From NCBI GenBank assembly GCA_963848085.1, contig CAWKCE010000005.1:124001-188000 (forward strand): a DNA stretch of 64,000 bases, written 5' to 3'. Of this stretch, positions 24,017 through 32,497 are shown piece by piece. Each line of letters starts with the position of its first letter. Within the stretch, counting starts at the first letter, position 1. Under the pieces are notes generated by a model that was given only the letters and a program-made list of their open reading frames with translations, did not search any database and was not told the DNA's origin. Source of the DNA: CAWKCE01 sp032127035 (lineage in GTDB: Bacteria; Actinomycetota; Actinomycetes; JAHEKZ01). A program made the translations under genes and the position numbers.

Positions 24017-24418
24017 TCAGACGCGGCGGCGCTTGGGCGGGCGGCAGCCGTTGAACGGCGCTGGGGTGACGTCCTGGATGGACCCGACCTCTAGGCCCGC
24101 GGCCTGGAGGGCTCGGATCGCCGTCTCACGCCCGGAGCCCGGGCCTTTGACGAAGACGTCGACCTTGCGCATGCCGTGCTCCTGCGCACGACGGGCGGCG
24201 GCCTCCGCAGTCATCTGGGCGGCGAACGGCGTCGACTTACGCGACCCCTTGAAACCCACCTGGCCGGCAGAAGCCCACGAGATCACGGCACCACTGGGGT
24301 CCGTGATCGACACGATCGTGTTGTTGAACGTGCTCTTGATGTGAGCGTGCCCGTGGGCGACGTTCTTCTTCTCCTTGCGGCGCGGCTTCTTCGCGCCGGT
24401 CTTGCTCTTGGGTGGCAT
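24017..24418 (-). CDS. rpsK: 30S ribosomal protein S11
   Basis: A 133-aa S11 of the 30S platform. After a basic N-terminus (KSKTGAKKPRRKEKKNVAHG) come AHIKSTFNNTIVSITDPSG, GSRKSTPFAAQMTAEAAAR and VKGPGSGRETAIRALQ, and the canonical C-terminus DVTPAPFNGCRPPKRRRV. ATG at 24418. Second gene of the alpha cluster after rpsM. Confidence 0.99.
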   Translation of the reverse strand: MPPKSKTGAKKPRRKEKKNVAHGHAHIKSTFNNTIVSITDPSGAVISWASAGQVGFKGSRKSTPFAAQMTAEAAARRAQEHGMRKVDVFVKGPGSGRETAIRALQAAGLEVGSIQDVTPAPFNGCRPPKRRRV

Positions 24419-24496
24419 ACGCTGATTGCTCCTGGAGATCGTCGGTCCGCGACCCGCAGCTGCCGGACCCGGTGTCCGGCGGCGGACCTGCGGCTA

Positions 24497-24877
24497 CTAC
24501 TTCTTGGTGACCTTCTTCTTACCGGCCACTGCCTTGCGCGGACCCTTGCGGCCGCGCGCGTTGGTGTGGGTGCGCTGCCCCCGGACGGGGAGTCCCCGGC
24601 GGTGACGCACACCCTCGTAGGAGCCGATCTCGACCTTGCGGCGGATGTCGGCCTGAACCTCGCGACGGAGGTCACCTTCGAGCTTGTAGTTCTCCTCGAT
24701 CCAGTCACGGACCTTCACCAGCTGCTCGTCGGTGAGGTCCTTGGAGAGGAGGTCGGGGTCGACTCCGGTGGCGGCCAGTGTCGCCCGCGAGCGGGTACGG
24801 CCGATCCCGAAGATGTAGGTGAGGGCAACTTCCATGCGCTTGTCGCGCGGAAGGTCGACGCCCACGAGGCGTGCCAT
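24497..24877 (-). CDS. rpsM: 30S ribosomal protein S13
   Basis: A 126-aa S13 in the 30S head, contacting the P-site tRNA and 50S bridge B1. MARLVGVDLPRDKRMEVALT, YIFGIGRTRS, and HRRGLPVRGQRTHTNARGRK are diagnostic, with a Lys-rich tail. The ATG at 24877 is the canonical start; an open frame extending to 25012 is not conserved. Begins the alpha cluster after rpmJ. Confidence 0.99.
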   Translation of the reverse strand: MARLVGVDLPRDKRMEVALTYIFGIGRTRSRATLAATGVDPDLLSKDLTDEQLVKVRDWIEENYKLEGDLRREVQADIRRKVEIGSYEGVRHRRGLPVRGQRTHTNARGRKGPRKAVAGKKKVTKK

Positions 24878-25094
24878 GGTGCTCCTGGTGTTCGTGTCGA
24901 AGGTTTCGCGGCCGTACCGGTCCCACGTGTCTCGCGACGCGCGGGTCCCCGGCCTTCGTCCGGGGGTGGCGTCCCGTAACGGTCCGTTCCGGCGGAACCG
25001 GACAGATCGCACGGGGGTCGGGTACAGCCCTGAGGTCAGTGCTGGTCGTGCTCGTATTCAGTTGTCGACGCTGGCCGTGCGCACCGAGGTGCGC

Positions 25095-25208
25095 TCAGCC
25101 CTGCCGCTGCTTGTGGCGCAAGTTCTCACAGATGACCATGACCCGTCCGTGACGACGAATCACCTTGCACTTGTCGCAGATCGCCTTGACGCTCGGCTGG
25201 ACCTTCAT
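25095..25208 (-). CDS. rpmJ: 50S ribosomal protein L36, zinc form
   Basis: A 37-aa protein, MKVQPSVKAICDKCKVIRR through HKQRQG, with C11, C14, C27 and H32 as zinc ligands. It belongs to the large subunit and sits between infA and rpsM as in nearly all bacteria. ATG at 25208. Small genes of this size are easily missed. Confidence 0.98.
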   Translation of the reverse strand: MKVQPSVKAICDKCKVIRRHGRVMVICENLRHKQRQG

Positions 25209-25277
25209 CGTTGACTCCGTGACGTCGGGGTTCTCACGCACCTAGCGTCGCAAGACGCCGGCGTCGGGGGCTGGTGG

Positions 25278-25499
25278 CTACTTGTACCGGTAGACGATCC
25301 GACCTCGCGTCAGGTCATACGGGCTGAGCTCCACCACCACGCGGTCCTCGGGGAGGATCCGGATGTAGTGCTGGCGCATCTTCCCGCTGATGTGCGCGAG
25401 GACCTTGTGGCCATTGGCGAGCTCGACCCGAAACATTGCGTTGGGCAAAGACTCGACCACGGTGCCCTCGATCTCAATGGCACCTTCTTTCTTGGCCAT
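25278..25499 (-). CDS. infA: Translation initiation factor IF-1
   Basis: A 73-aa S1/OB-fold factor that occupies the 30S A site during initiation: MAKKEGAIEIEGTVVESLPN, FRVELANGHKVLAHISGKMR and LSPYDLTRGRIVYRYK. Start at 25499 with AGAGGAACC upstream. A candidate -10 TAGACT at 25640-25635 with a poor -35 may drive it. In most actinomycetes it directly follows map; here a transporter gene and repeats intervene. Confidence 0.99.
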   Translation of the reverse strand: MAKKEGAIEIEGTVVESLPNAMFRVELANGHKVLAHISGKMRQHYIRILPEDRVVVELSPYDLTRGRIVYRYK

Positions 25500-25668
25500 G
25501 GTTCCTCTCGCACTCCTGCCGGAGTGTCGTGTCGTCGGGTGATCCGGTCCGGCCCTACCGCCGTCGAGCCACCCTGAGCCCACGAGGGGCCAGCCGCAGG
25601 GCGTGCCGAGACGACGGCGTCGAGCCGACGCGGCAGTCTACGGGAGACAGCCGGGGGAAGGCCAATCC

Positions 25669-25790
25669 GCCGAGTGCCCACCCCCAGGACCCCCCAGCAC
25701 GCCGAGTGCACGCCCGCGCGGCCCCGCCACGACTTTCGGCTCCGGCCGTGCGCACTCGACGGGGCTGGGTGTCCGCGGACTGTGCACTCG
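25669..25790. repeat. Array of 32-bp-spaced palindromic elements downstream of the TSUP gene
   Basis: GCCGAGTGC occurs at 25669 and 25701, exactly 32 bp apart, and the inverted form GCACTCG at 25749-25758 and 25781-25790, again 32 bp apart. The copy beginning TGCGCACTCG at 25749 continues for 26 bp identical to the copy at 26803. The TSUP stop codon at 25794 abuts the array. The remainder of the infA-TSUP gap shows nothing else clear. Confidence 0.8.
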
Positions 25791-25793
25791 GCG

Positions 25794-26696
25794 TCAGGGG
25801 GTCGGGGCCGGGACGGGGGCGGCTGGCGCCTCGGCGCGCTCGCGGCGCTCGCGCCCACGGGCACGGCGGGCCACAACGGCGGTCCCGGTCACCATCGCCG
25901 CAAACCCCGCCCAGCCCAGTCCGGTCGGCACCTGGGTCACCGCCTGCAGGATCACCATCCCGTTGACTAGGAGGATCAGCCCGCCGACCATCGTGCCCAT
26001 GGGGGCCTGGGGAAGCCGGCCGGCCAGCCGGGCAGCGATCGGGGCCACCACCATCCCTCCGGCAACCAGACCGAGGACCGGTACCCAAGGGATGTCCTCG
26101 TGCGCGGCGCCGGTGATGAAGCCGAGCGAGGCGGCGGCCGCGACGATGAACTCCGCAGCGTTGACCGAACCGACGACGCGGCGCGGCTCGTGCCGGGTCA
26201 CGGTGAGCATCGACGGGGTGACCACCGGACCCCAGCCCCCGCCGCCGGTCGCGTCGACGAAGCCACCGAGGCCACCGATCGGGACCAGCCACCGCGCCGT
26301 GTGCCCGTGCCTGGGCATGGGAATCAGCCGGACCCCAAAGCCGAAGCGGGCGAAGATCACCAGCCCGAAGAAGAACAGCAGGCCCGCCATCCAGGCCTTG
26401 GCCGAGGCCAGGCTGAGCTCGGTGAGCACCACCGCGCCGACGAAGGCGCCGATCGCGCCGGGAAGCGCCAGCCGCCGGACGACCGCCCAGTCGACGTTGC
26501 CGTGCCGCCAGTGCGCCAGGCCGCTCACCAGGGTCGTGGGGAGCTTGGCGACGTGGGTAGCGGCCGAAGCCGCCACGGGAGACACGCCGAAGGCCAGCAG
26601 CAGCGTGGCCGACGTGACGCCGAAGCCCATCCCGAGCGTGCCGTCCACCAGCTGCGCGGCACCACCGGCAAGCGCAAAGGCGAGAAACCACGCCAT
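25794..26696 (-). CDS. TSUP-family (TauE/SafE) membrane transporter
   Basis: A 300-aa protein with about eight hydrophobic helices in two related halves. The first half starts MAWFLAFALAGGAAQLVDGT with LGMGFGVTSATLLLAFGVSP; the second has IGGLGGFVDATGGGGWGPVV, the paired glycine-rich loops of the TSUP family, which exports or imports sulfite, sulfonates, thiosulfate or sulfoacetate. The substrate is not determined. A charged RRARGRERRERAE tail follows. ATG at 26696 has AGAGGA upstream. It interrupts the usual map-infA junction and is flanked by direct copies of a repeat. Confidence 0.9.
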   Translation of the reverse strand: MAWFLAFALAGGAAQLVDGTLGMGFGVTSATLLLAFGVSPVAASAATHVAKLPTTLVSGLAHWRHGNVDWAVVRRLALPGAIGAFVGAVVLTELSLASAKAWMAGLLFFFGLVIFARFGFGVRLIPMPRHGHTARWLVPIGGLGGFVDATGGGGWGPVVTPSMLTVTRHEPRRVVGSVNAAEFIVAAAASLGFITGAAHEDIPWVPVLGLVAGGMVVAPIAARLAGRLPQAPMGTMVGGLILLVNGMVILQAVTQVPTGLGWAGFAAMVTGTAVVARRARGRERRERAEAPAAPVPAPTP

Positions 26697-26727
26697 ATTG
26701 TCCTCTTTCCCCATCGACTTAGAAGGA

Positions 26728-26756
26728 AAAATATCAGCGCTACTGCGGTATTGCAA
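26728..26756 (-). promoter_or_regulatory. TSUP promoter with adjacent palindrome
   Basis: On the minus strand, -35 TTGCAA (26756-26751), 17 bp, and -10 TATTTT (26733-26728), about 30 bp before the ATG. Just upstream, CTGAATTCAG (26766-26775) is a perfect 10-bp palindrome that could be an operator. This ~70-bp stretch is strikingly AT-rich compared with its surroundings. Confidence 0.6.
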
Positions 26757-26802
26757 TTTCCGAATCTGAATTCAGTCTTCTGTGCCGACCACGCCGGCGG
26801 AC

Positions 26803-26881
26803 TGCGCACTCGACGGGGCTGGGTGTCCCCCGAGTGCGCACTCGACGGGGCTGGGTGTCCCCCGAGTGCGCACTCGACGGG
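26803..26881. repeat. Tandem 32-bp palindromic repeats, two and a half copies
   Basis: Units begin at 26803, 26835 and 26867 (last one partial, ending at the map stop codon). The copies are identical and contain the perfect palindrome CGAGTGCGCACTCG (26831-26844 and 26863-26876). Read on the minus strand the unit is palindrome, GG, GGACACC, then nine bases. Confidence 0.95.
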
Positions 26882-27706
26882 CTAGCGGTGGGCGGGGGTG
26901 GCGATGCCCATCGCGGCGAACCGCTCGGCGCCGCCGTCGTGGGCGGTCAGCACCCACGGCCCCTCCGGCGTCAGCGCGACGGTGTGCTCGAAGTGGGCCG
27001 CCCAGCCGCCATCCGCGGTGACGACGGTCCATTCGTCGTCCAGGAGGCGCGTCCGGCGGTCGCCCAGGATGACCATGGGCTCCACCGCGACCGCCATTCC
27101 GGCGACCAGGTGCGGGCCGTGGCCGGGCTGGCCGTAGTTCGGCACGCTGGGCTCCATGTGCATCTGGCTTCCGATGCCGTGCCCGACGTACTCCTCGACG
27201 ATGCCGTAGTCGCCCCGTGCCCGGACCGTGGTCTCGACGGCGTGGCCGATGTCGCTGACCCGACCCCCCACCGTGGCGCGTGCCAGCCCCTGCCAGAGGG
27301 CATCCTCGGTCACTTCGGCGAGCGCGCGATGCTCATCGGCAACCTCACCCACACAGATCGTGACCGCCGCGTCGCCGTGCCAGCCGTCGACGATCGCTCC
27401 GCAGTCGACCGACACCAGGTCCCCGTCGTTGATCGTCCGGTCGCCGGGGATCCCGTGGACGATCTCCTCGTTCACCGACACACAGATGGTCGCGGGGTAC
27501 CCGTGGTAGCCCAGGAAGGAGGGGGTGGCGCCGGCGCCCGAGATGGCGGAGGCCGCCAGGGCGTCCAGGTCCCGGGTCGTCATCCCCGGACACGCCGACT
27601 GCCGCATCAGCTCGAGGGTGTCGGCCACCACCAGTCCGGCGGCCCGCATGCGCTCGACCTCGACGGCCGACTTGATCTCGATCCGGTTCCGGCGGCGCAG
27701 GACCAC
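26882..27706 (-). CDS. map: Methionine aminopeptidase, type I
   Basis: A 274-aa metalloprotease removing initiator Met. The five metal ligands are visible: VSVDCGAIVDGWHGDAA (two Asp), GHGIGSQMHMEP (His), VAVEPMV (Glu) and HFEHTVALT (Glu). GTG at 27706 starts three bases after the adk stop. Its stop codon is directly followed by the tandem repeats. Normal secY-adk-map order. Confidence 0.98.
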   Translation of the reverse strand: MVLRRRNRIEIKSAVEVERMRAAGLVVADTLELMRQSACPGMTTRDLDALAASAISGAGATPSFLGYHGYPATICVSVNEEIVHGIPGDRTINDGDLVSVDCGAIVDGWHGDAAVTICVGEVADEHRALAEVTEDALWQGLARATVGGRVSDIGHAVETTVRARGDYGIVEEYVGHGIGSQMHMEPSVPNYGQPGHGPHLVAGMAVAVEPMVILGDRRTRLLDDEWTVVTADGGWAAHFEHTVALTPEGPWVLTAHDGGAERFAAMGIATPAHR

Positions 27707-27709
27707 GGC

Positions 27710-28273
27710 TCAGACCCCGAGCGCGGCGAGAACCCTGCTGGTGACCTCGGCCACGCTGCCCTCACCAGCCACGACACGCAGGAGCCCCACCCCGGCATAG
27801 TGCGCAACGATGGGGGCGGTCTCGGCGTCGTAGACGTCGAACCGGTGACGCACGACTTCCTCGGTGTCGTCGGAGCGGCCGTCTCGGGCCGCCCGCTCGA
27901 GAAGTCGCTGCATGACGACCCCACGGTCCACCGCCAACTCGACGACACCGTCGAGGCTCTCCTCACGGTCGGCCAGGACCCCGTCCAGGTAGGCCACCTG
28001 CGCCAGGTTGCGCGGGTATCCGTCCATGAGAAATCCGGGCAGTGCGTCCGGCTGTGCGAGCCGGTCCCGGACCATCGCGTTGGTCACCTCGTCGGGGACC
28101 AGCCGACCGGAGTCCAGGTATCGCTGAGCCTCCCGCCCGAGCTCGGTGCCGCCCGAGACGTTGCTGCGGAAGATCTCGCCGGTCGAGATGTGAGGCACGC
28201 CAAGGCGGCCTGCCACCGCGGTGGCCTGCGTGCCTTTGCCCGCTCCAGGCGGGCCGACCAGTATGAGGCGCAC
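27710..28273 (-). CDS. adk: Adenylate kinase
   Basis: A 187-aa kinase balancing ATP, ADP and AMP. P-loop GPPGAGKGTQ at residues ~7-16, GEIFRSNV in the AMP-binding region, and GFLMDGYPRNLAQ follow; the LID is the short form without zinc cysteines, as usual in actinobacteria. GTG at 28273 overlaps the secY TAG stop by one base (TAGTG), so translation is coupled. Confidence 0.98.
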   Translation of the reverse strand: MRLILVGPPGAGKGTQATAVAGRLGVPHISTGEIFRSNVSGGTELGREAQRYLDSGRLVPDEVTNAMVRDRLAQPDALPGFLMDGYPRNLAQVAYLDGVLADREESLDGVVELAVDRGVVMQRLLERAARDGRSDDTEEVVRHRFDVYDAETAPIVAHYAGVGLLRVVAGEGSVAEVTSRVLAALGV

Positions 28274-29565
28274 TACCGAAGGAACCCTTCGTAGTTCCGC
28301 TGTTGAAGCTGGCTCTCGATCTGCTTGACGGTGTCGAGGCCCACTCCGACCATGATCAGGATGCTCGTCCCGCCAAAGATGAAGTTCTGGCCCTGCCCCA
28401 GGCTCGAGAAGGCCACCACCGGCAGGACTGCAATGGCACCCAGGTAGATGGCGCCGACCGAGGTCAGACGGGTGAGCACGTAGTCGAGGTACTCCGCGGT
28501 CGGCCGGCCGGCGCGGATGCCGGGGATGAAGCCGCCGTACTGCTTCATGTTGTCGGCGACTTCGTCAGGATTGAAGGTGATCGCCACGTAGAAGAACGTG
28601 AAGAACACGATCAGGCCGAAGAACAACAAGGCGTAGTACGCCCCAGTGCCCCGCACCAGGTGGGTCTCGATCCACTGCGCCACCGGGCCGGTGCTGCCCG
28701 TGATCGTGGTGAACAAGACCGGGAGGTACATCATCGACGAAGCGAAGATGACGGGGATGACGCCGGCCTGGTTGACCTTGAGCGGGATGTAGGTCGAGGT
28801 TCCGCCGTACATCCGACGACCGACCATCCGCTTGGCGTACTGAACTGGCACCCGCCGCTGTGCCTGCTCCATCAAGACCACGAAGGCCACCACGAGGAGA
28901 CCGATACCGAGAACGACGAACATGATCCAGTCGCCGCGGCTGGCACGGATCACGGTCAGCTGCCCGGGGAAGCCGGCGATGATCGACGTGAAGATCAGCA
29001 GGGACATGCCGTTGCCGATGCCGCGGTCGGTGATGAGCTCGCCGAGCCACATGATCACGCCGGTACCGGCGCTCATCACCATGATCATCGTGGCGATGGT
29101 CCACAGGCTCTCGTTCGGGATGATGTCCAGGTTGCAGCCCCGGATGAGGTTGCCGGACCGTGCGAGCGACACGATTCCCGTGGACTGCAGAACCGCGAGG
29201 CCGACGGTGAGGTACCGGGTGTACTGCGTGATCTTGGCTTGGCCGGCCTGACCCTCCTTCTTGAGGGTCTCCAGCCGGGGGATCACCACGACGAGCAGCT
29301 GCAAGATGATGCTTGCCGTGATGTACGGCATGATCCCGAGCGCGAAGATCGACAGCTGGAGCAGCGCACCACCGCTGAACAGGTTGATCAGCGCGTAGAG
29401 GCTGTCTCCCTGGACCTGCCGGACACACTCCTGGACGGCGGGGTAGTCGACTCCCGGGGTCGGCACGAACGACCCGATCCGGTAAATGCCGATCATGGCC
29501 AGCATGAAGAGCAGCTTCTTCCGCAGGTCAGGCGTACGGAACGCCTGCGCAAACACGGACAGCAC
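28273..29565 (-). CDS. secY: Preprotein translocase subunit SecY
   Basis: A 430-aa integral membrane channel of the Sec translocase with ten transmembrane helices. Recognisable are the N-terminal LRKKLLFMLAMIGIYRIGSF, the plug region, GISLLIF-like GNGMSLLIFTSIIAGFPGQL, and the cytoplasmic QAQRRVPVQYAKRMVGRRM loop needed for SecA and ribosome contact. GTG start at 29565. It follows rplO after an 87-bp gap containing a hairpin. SecE is at 56107-56361. Confidence 0.98.
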   Translation of the reverse strand: MLSVFAQAFRTPDLRKKLLFMLAMIGIYRIGSFVPTPGVDYPAVQECVRQVQGDSLYALINLFSGGALLQLSIFALGIMPYITASIILQLLVVVIPRLETLKKEGQAGQAKITQYTRYLTVGLAVLQSTGIVSLARSGNLIRGCNLDIIPNESLWTIATMIMVMSAGTGVIMWLGELITDRGIGNGMSLLIFTSIIAGFPGQLTVIRASRGDWIMFVVLGIGLLVVAFVVLMEQAQRRVPVQYAKRMVGRRMYGGTSTYIPLKVNQAGVIPVIFASSMMYLPVLFTTITGSTGPVAQWIETHLVRGTGAYYALLFFGLIVFFTFFYVAITFNPDEVADNMKQYGGFIPGIRAGRPTAEYLDYVLTRLTSVGAIYLGAIAVLPVVAFSSLGQGQNFIFGGTSILIMVGVGLDTVKQIESQLQQRNYEGFLR

Positions 29566-29605
29566 GGTTTGCCCTCCAGCTGGTCGGGAACCCCTCGGAC
29601 GATAC

Positions 29606-29641
29606 AGCCCGGCAGGGCCGATGGTGCCAGCCAGCCGGGCT
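29606..29641. terminator. Hairpin between rplO and secY
   Basis: AGCCCGGC (29606-29613) and GCCGGGCT (29634-29641) form a perfect 8-bp stem with a 20-nt loop in the only sizeable gap of the spc cluster's second half. It may attenuate or partly terminate transcription before secY. No U-run is present. Confidence 0.4.
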
Positions 29642-29652
29642 ACAGCGGACGG

Positions 29653-30096
29653 TTACTCCAGTTCAGTGGCGGTTCCGCCGGCAGCGAGGATCTTCTCCTT
29701 GGCCGAGCCGGAGAAGGCGTGCACCGTGATCTGAAGGGCTGTCTCGACCGACCCCGCACCGAGCACCTTCACGGGCCGGTCCTTGCGTACGGCGCCCTTG
29801 GCGACGAGGTCATCGACGGTGACCTCTCCGCCCTGCGGGTATAGCGCAGCGATCTTGTCCAGGTTCACGACCTGGAACTCGACGCGGAAGGGGTTGGTGA
29901 AGCCACGCAGCTTGGGCAGCCGCATGTGCATCGGCATCTGCCCGCCCTCGAAGTTTGCCGGCACCTGGTACCGGGCCTTGGTGCCCTTGGTGCCGCGACC
30001 GGCGGTCTTGCCCTTGGAGCCCTCGCCGCGGCCAACCCGGGTCTTCGCCTTGTGGGCGCCGGGGGCGGGACGAAGGTGATGGACCTTGAGCGTCAT
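29653..30096 (-). CDS. rplO: 50S ribosomal protein L15
   Basis: A 147-aa late-assembly 50S protein. MTLKVHHLRPAPGAHKAKTR, GRGEGSKGKTAGRGTKG and the glycine-rich VPANFEGGQMPMHMRLPKLR segment are diagnostic. ATG at 30096, one base after the rpmD stop. Confidence 0.99.
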   Translation of the reverse strand: MTLKVHHLRPAPGAHKAKTRVGRGEGSKGKTAGRGTKGTKARYQVPANFEGGQMPMHMRLPKLRGFTNPFRVEFQVVNLDKIAALYPQGGEVTVDDLVAKGAVRKDRPVKVLGAGSVETALQITVHAFSGSAKEKILAAGGTATELE

Positions 30097-30097
30097 G

Positions 30098-30280
30098 TCA
30101 GTCGACCTCCTCGACGGTAATCATGTGGGCAACCGTCTGGACCATTCCCCGGATCTCGGGGCGGTCCTCCTTGACGACGACGTCGCCGATCCGCTTCAGC
30201 CCCAGCGTTCGCAGCGTCTCGCGCTGGCTGTGGGTGCTGCCGACCTTCGACCTCAGCTGGGTGACCTTGAGACGGGACAT
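30098..30280 (-). CDS. rpmD: 50S ribosomal protein L30
   Basis: A 60-aa protein, MSRLKVTQLRSKVGSTHSQR then LRTLGLKRIGDVVV, typical of bacterial L30. The ATG at 30280 overlaps the rpsE stop (TGATG). The longer open frame to 30472 is a shadow of rpsE. Confidence 0.98.
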   Translation of the reverse strand: MSRLKVTQLRSKVGSTHSQRETLRTLGLKRIGDVVVKEDRPEIRGMVQTVAHMITVEEVD

Positions 30281-30879
30281 CACGCAGACATCCCTGCCGC
30301 GCGCGCCCGGAGCAGGCCCTCGGGCGCCACTTCCTCGAGCGACTTCCCCCGCCGGGCGGCCACCTCTTCGGGACGCTCCAGGCCCTTCAGCGCGGCCACG
30401 GTCGCGTGCACGATGTTGATCGCGTTCGACGACCCCAGGGACTTGCTGAGGACGTCGTGGACGCCCGCACACTCCAGGACGGCGCGCACGGGTCCCCCGG
30501 CGATGACGCCAGTACCCGGAGATGCCGGCTTGAGCAGCACGACTCCGGCTGCATCCTCCCCCTGGATGGGGTGGGGGATGGTGCCCTGGATCCGAGGGAC
30601 CTTGAAGAACTGCTTCTTGGCCTCCTCAACGCCCTTGGCGATCGCCGCCGGAACCTCCTTGGCCTTGCCGTAACCGACCCCGACGGTGCCGTCGCCATCA
30701 CCGACCACGACCAGGGCGGTGAAGCTGAACCGCCGACCGCCCTTGACGACCTTGGCGACCCGGTTGATAGCCACCACGCGCTCGACGTACGGGTTCTTGT
30801 CCGCGGCGTCACCGCGACGACCGTCGCGTCGACGGTCGCTGCCACCGGTGCTGCCACGGCGCTGCTGTCCGTTGCTCAT
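30280..30879 (-). CDS. rpsE: 30S ribosomal protein S5
   Basis: A 199-aa S5 involved in decoding accuracy. After a basic, Gly-rich N-terminus the core reads ERVVAINRVAKVVKGGRRFS, FTALVVVGDGDGTVGVGYGK, KEVPAAIAKGVEEAKK and VGGPVRAVLE-like GGPVRAVLECAGVHDVLSK. Start at 30879; the stop overlaps rpmD by one base. Confidence 0.99.
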   Translation of the reverse strand: MSNGQQRRGSTGGSDRRRDGRRGDAADKNPYVERVVAINRVAKVVKGGRRFSFTALVVVGDGDGTVGVGYGKAKEVPAAIAKGVEEAKKQFFKVPRIQGTIPHPIQGEDAAGVVLLKPASPGTGVIAGGPVRAVLECAGVHDVLSKSLGSSNAINIVHATVAALKGLERPEEVAARRGKSLEEVAPEGLLRARAAGMSA

Positions 30880-30912
30880 GAACTGATTCCTCTTCTGTGG
30901 TTCATCCGGTGG

Positions 30913-31293
30913 TCAGAACGCCAGACCGGCTTCGCGCGCGCCCTCGGCGAGCGCCGCGACGCGGCCGGTGTACTGGTTGCCGCCCCGGTCGAAGACGATG
31001 TCCTCGACCCCGGCCTGCTTGGCTCGGTCGGCCACGAGCTCGCCGACCTTGCGCGCCTGTGCCGTCTTGTCGGCGCCGAGGGACCGAACGGAGTCCTCCA
31101 ACGTCGAGGCCGACGCCAGCGTTCGGCCGACGGTGTCATCGACCACCTGGGCGAACATGTGGCGGGTGGAGCGGGTCACGACAAGGCGAGGACGCGTTGC
31201 CGTGCCGCTGATCTTCTTGCGCACGCGCAGATGACGGCGCGCGCGTGCGGCGCCCTTGCCACTTGCGCGGCGGGACTGAAGTCCGAGCGACAT
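30913..31293 (-). CDS. rplR: 50S ribosomal protein L18
   Basis: A 126-aa 5S rRNA-binding protein: RARRHLRVRKKISGTATRPR, SLVVTRSTRHMFAQVVDD-like strands and VFDRGGNQYTGRVAALAEGA at the C-terminus. ATG at 31293, three bases from the rplF stop. Confidence 0.99.
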   Translation of the reverse strand: MSLGLQSRRASGKGAARARRHLRVRKKISGTATRPRLVVTRSTRHMFAQVVDDTVGRTLASASTLEDSVRSLGADKTAQARKVGELVADRAKQAGVEDIVFDRGGNQYTGRVAALAEGAREAGLAF

Positions 31294-31295
31294 GA

Positions 31296-31835
31296 CTACT
31301 TACCAGCCTTTCCGACCTTGCGACGGACGTGCTCGCCCGCGTACCGAATGCCCTTGCCCTTGTACGGCTCCGGCTTGCGGATCTTGCGGATGTTGGCCGC
31401 GACCTGACCGACCTGCTGCTTGTCGACCCCGGTCACTGCGAACTTGGTGGGACTCTCCACCGCGAACTGGATGCCCTCCGGCGCCTTGTAGAGCACCGAG
31501 TGGCTGTAGCCGACGGCGAACTCGAGGTCCGAGCCCTTGGACTGGACACGGTAGCCGACGCCGACGATTTCCAGCTTCTTCTCGTAGCCGTCGGTGACGC
31601 CGGTGACCATGTTGGCGATCAGGCTCCGCGTCAGCCCGTGGAGCGAGCGGCTTTCCCGCTCGTCGTCGGGTCGCAGGATCGTGAGCACACCCTCCTCGTC
31701 ACGGCTGATGGTGATGGGCTCGGTGATCTCGTGGGCCAGGGTGCCCTTGGGCCCCTTGACGGTCACCAGCTGGCCGTCGATGGTGACCTCCACGCCCGAG
31801 GGCAGGCTGATGGGAAGGCGTCCGATGCGCGACAT
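31296..31835 (-). CDS. rplF: 50S ribosomal protein L6
   Basis: A 179-aa L6 near the factor-binding site. MSRIGRLPISLPSGVEVTID, VKGPKGTLAHEI, LTRSLIANMVTGVTDGY and RKPEPYKGKGIRYAGEHVRR are canonical. ATG at 31835; upstream open frame to 32264 shadows rpsH. Confidence 0.99.
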   Translation of the reverse strand: MSRIGRLPISLPSGVEVTIDGQLVTVKGPKGTLAHEITEPITISRDEEGVLTILRPDDERESRSLHGLTRSLIANMVTGVTDGYEKKLEIVGVGYRVQSKGSDLEFAVGYSHSVLYKAPEGIQFAVESPTKFAVTGVDKQQVGQVAANIRKIRKPEPYKGKGIRYAGEHVRRKVGKAGK

Positions 31836-31846
31836 CTCAGCCCCCG

Positions 31847-32251
31847 CTACCAGACGTAGGCGAGGACTTCCCCACCTACGCCCTTCTTTGCTGCCTGCCG
31901 GTCGGTGAGCAGCCCGGAGGACGTGGAGATGATCGCCACACCGAGGCCGCCCAGAACGCGGGGCAGGGAGGTCGACTTCGCGTACACACGCAGGCCGGGC
32001 TTCGAGATTCGCCGGATCCCGGCGATCGAGCGCTCCCGGCTGGGGCCGAACTTCAGGTCGATCACCAGGGTCTGGCCGACGCCACCTTCGACGTCCTGCA
32101 CTCGCCAGTCCCTGATGTAGCCCTCCTGCTTGAGGATTTGAGCCACGCCCTGCTTGATCTTGCTCGACGGCATTGCCACTTCCTCGTGGTACGCCGAGTT
32201 CGCGTTGCGCAGACGGGTCAGCATGTCTGCGATCGGGTCGGTCATCGTCAT
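31847..32251 (-). CDS. rpsH: 30S ribosomal protein S8
   Basis: A 134-aa S8, an early 16S rRNA-binding protein: MTDPIADMLTRLRNAN, VAMPSSKIKQGVAQILKQEG, and the end GLLTDRQAAKKGVGGEVLAY. ATG at 32251 (MTMTD) or 32245 (MTD) are both possible. Confidence 0.99.
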   Translation of the reverse strand: MTMTDPIADMLTRLRNANSAYHEEVAMPSSKIKQGVAQILKQEGYIRDWRVQDVEGGVGQTLVIDLKFGPSRERSIAGIRRISKPGLRVYAKSTSLPRVLGGLGVAIISTSSGLLTDRQAAKKGVGGEVLAYVW

Positions 32252-32309
32252 GTGTGTTCGACACTCTCTCGCCGCGGTTTCCGGTCCGGGACCTTCGGCG
32301 TAGGGGTTG

Positions 32310-32495
32310 CTACCAGGAGCTCTTGGTGATGCCGGGAAGCTCACCTCGGTGAGCCATGTTGCGCAGGCAGATCCGGCACAGGCCGAACTTGCGGTACACC
32401 GACCGGGGACGGCCGCACACGCTGCATCGCGTGTAGCCACGCACCCCGAACTTCGGCTTGGCTGCCGCTTTGTTGATCAAGGCCTTCTTCGCCAC
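32310..32495 (-). CDS. rpsN: 30S ribosomal protein S14, type Z
   Basis: A 61-aa zinc-binding S14. Cysteines in CSVCGRP and CRICL form the zinc site, and LPGITKSSW is the canonical end. The short zinc form in the spc cluster is the constitutive copy; a zinc-free paralogue is often encoded elsewhere. Confidence 0.99.
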   Translation of the reverse strand: MAKKALINKAAAKPKFGVRGYTRCSVCGRPRSVYRKFGLCRICLRNMAHRGELPGITKSSW

Positions 32496-32497
32496 GC

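Noticed and set aside
26766..26775. CTGAATTCAG as an attachment site
   Set aside because: It is a short palindrome with no second copy or integrase; an operator is more likely.
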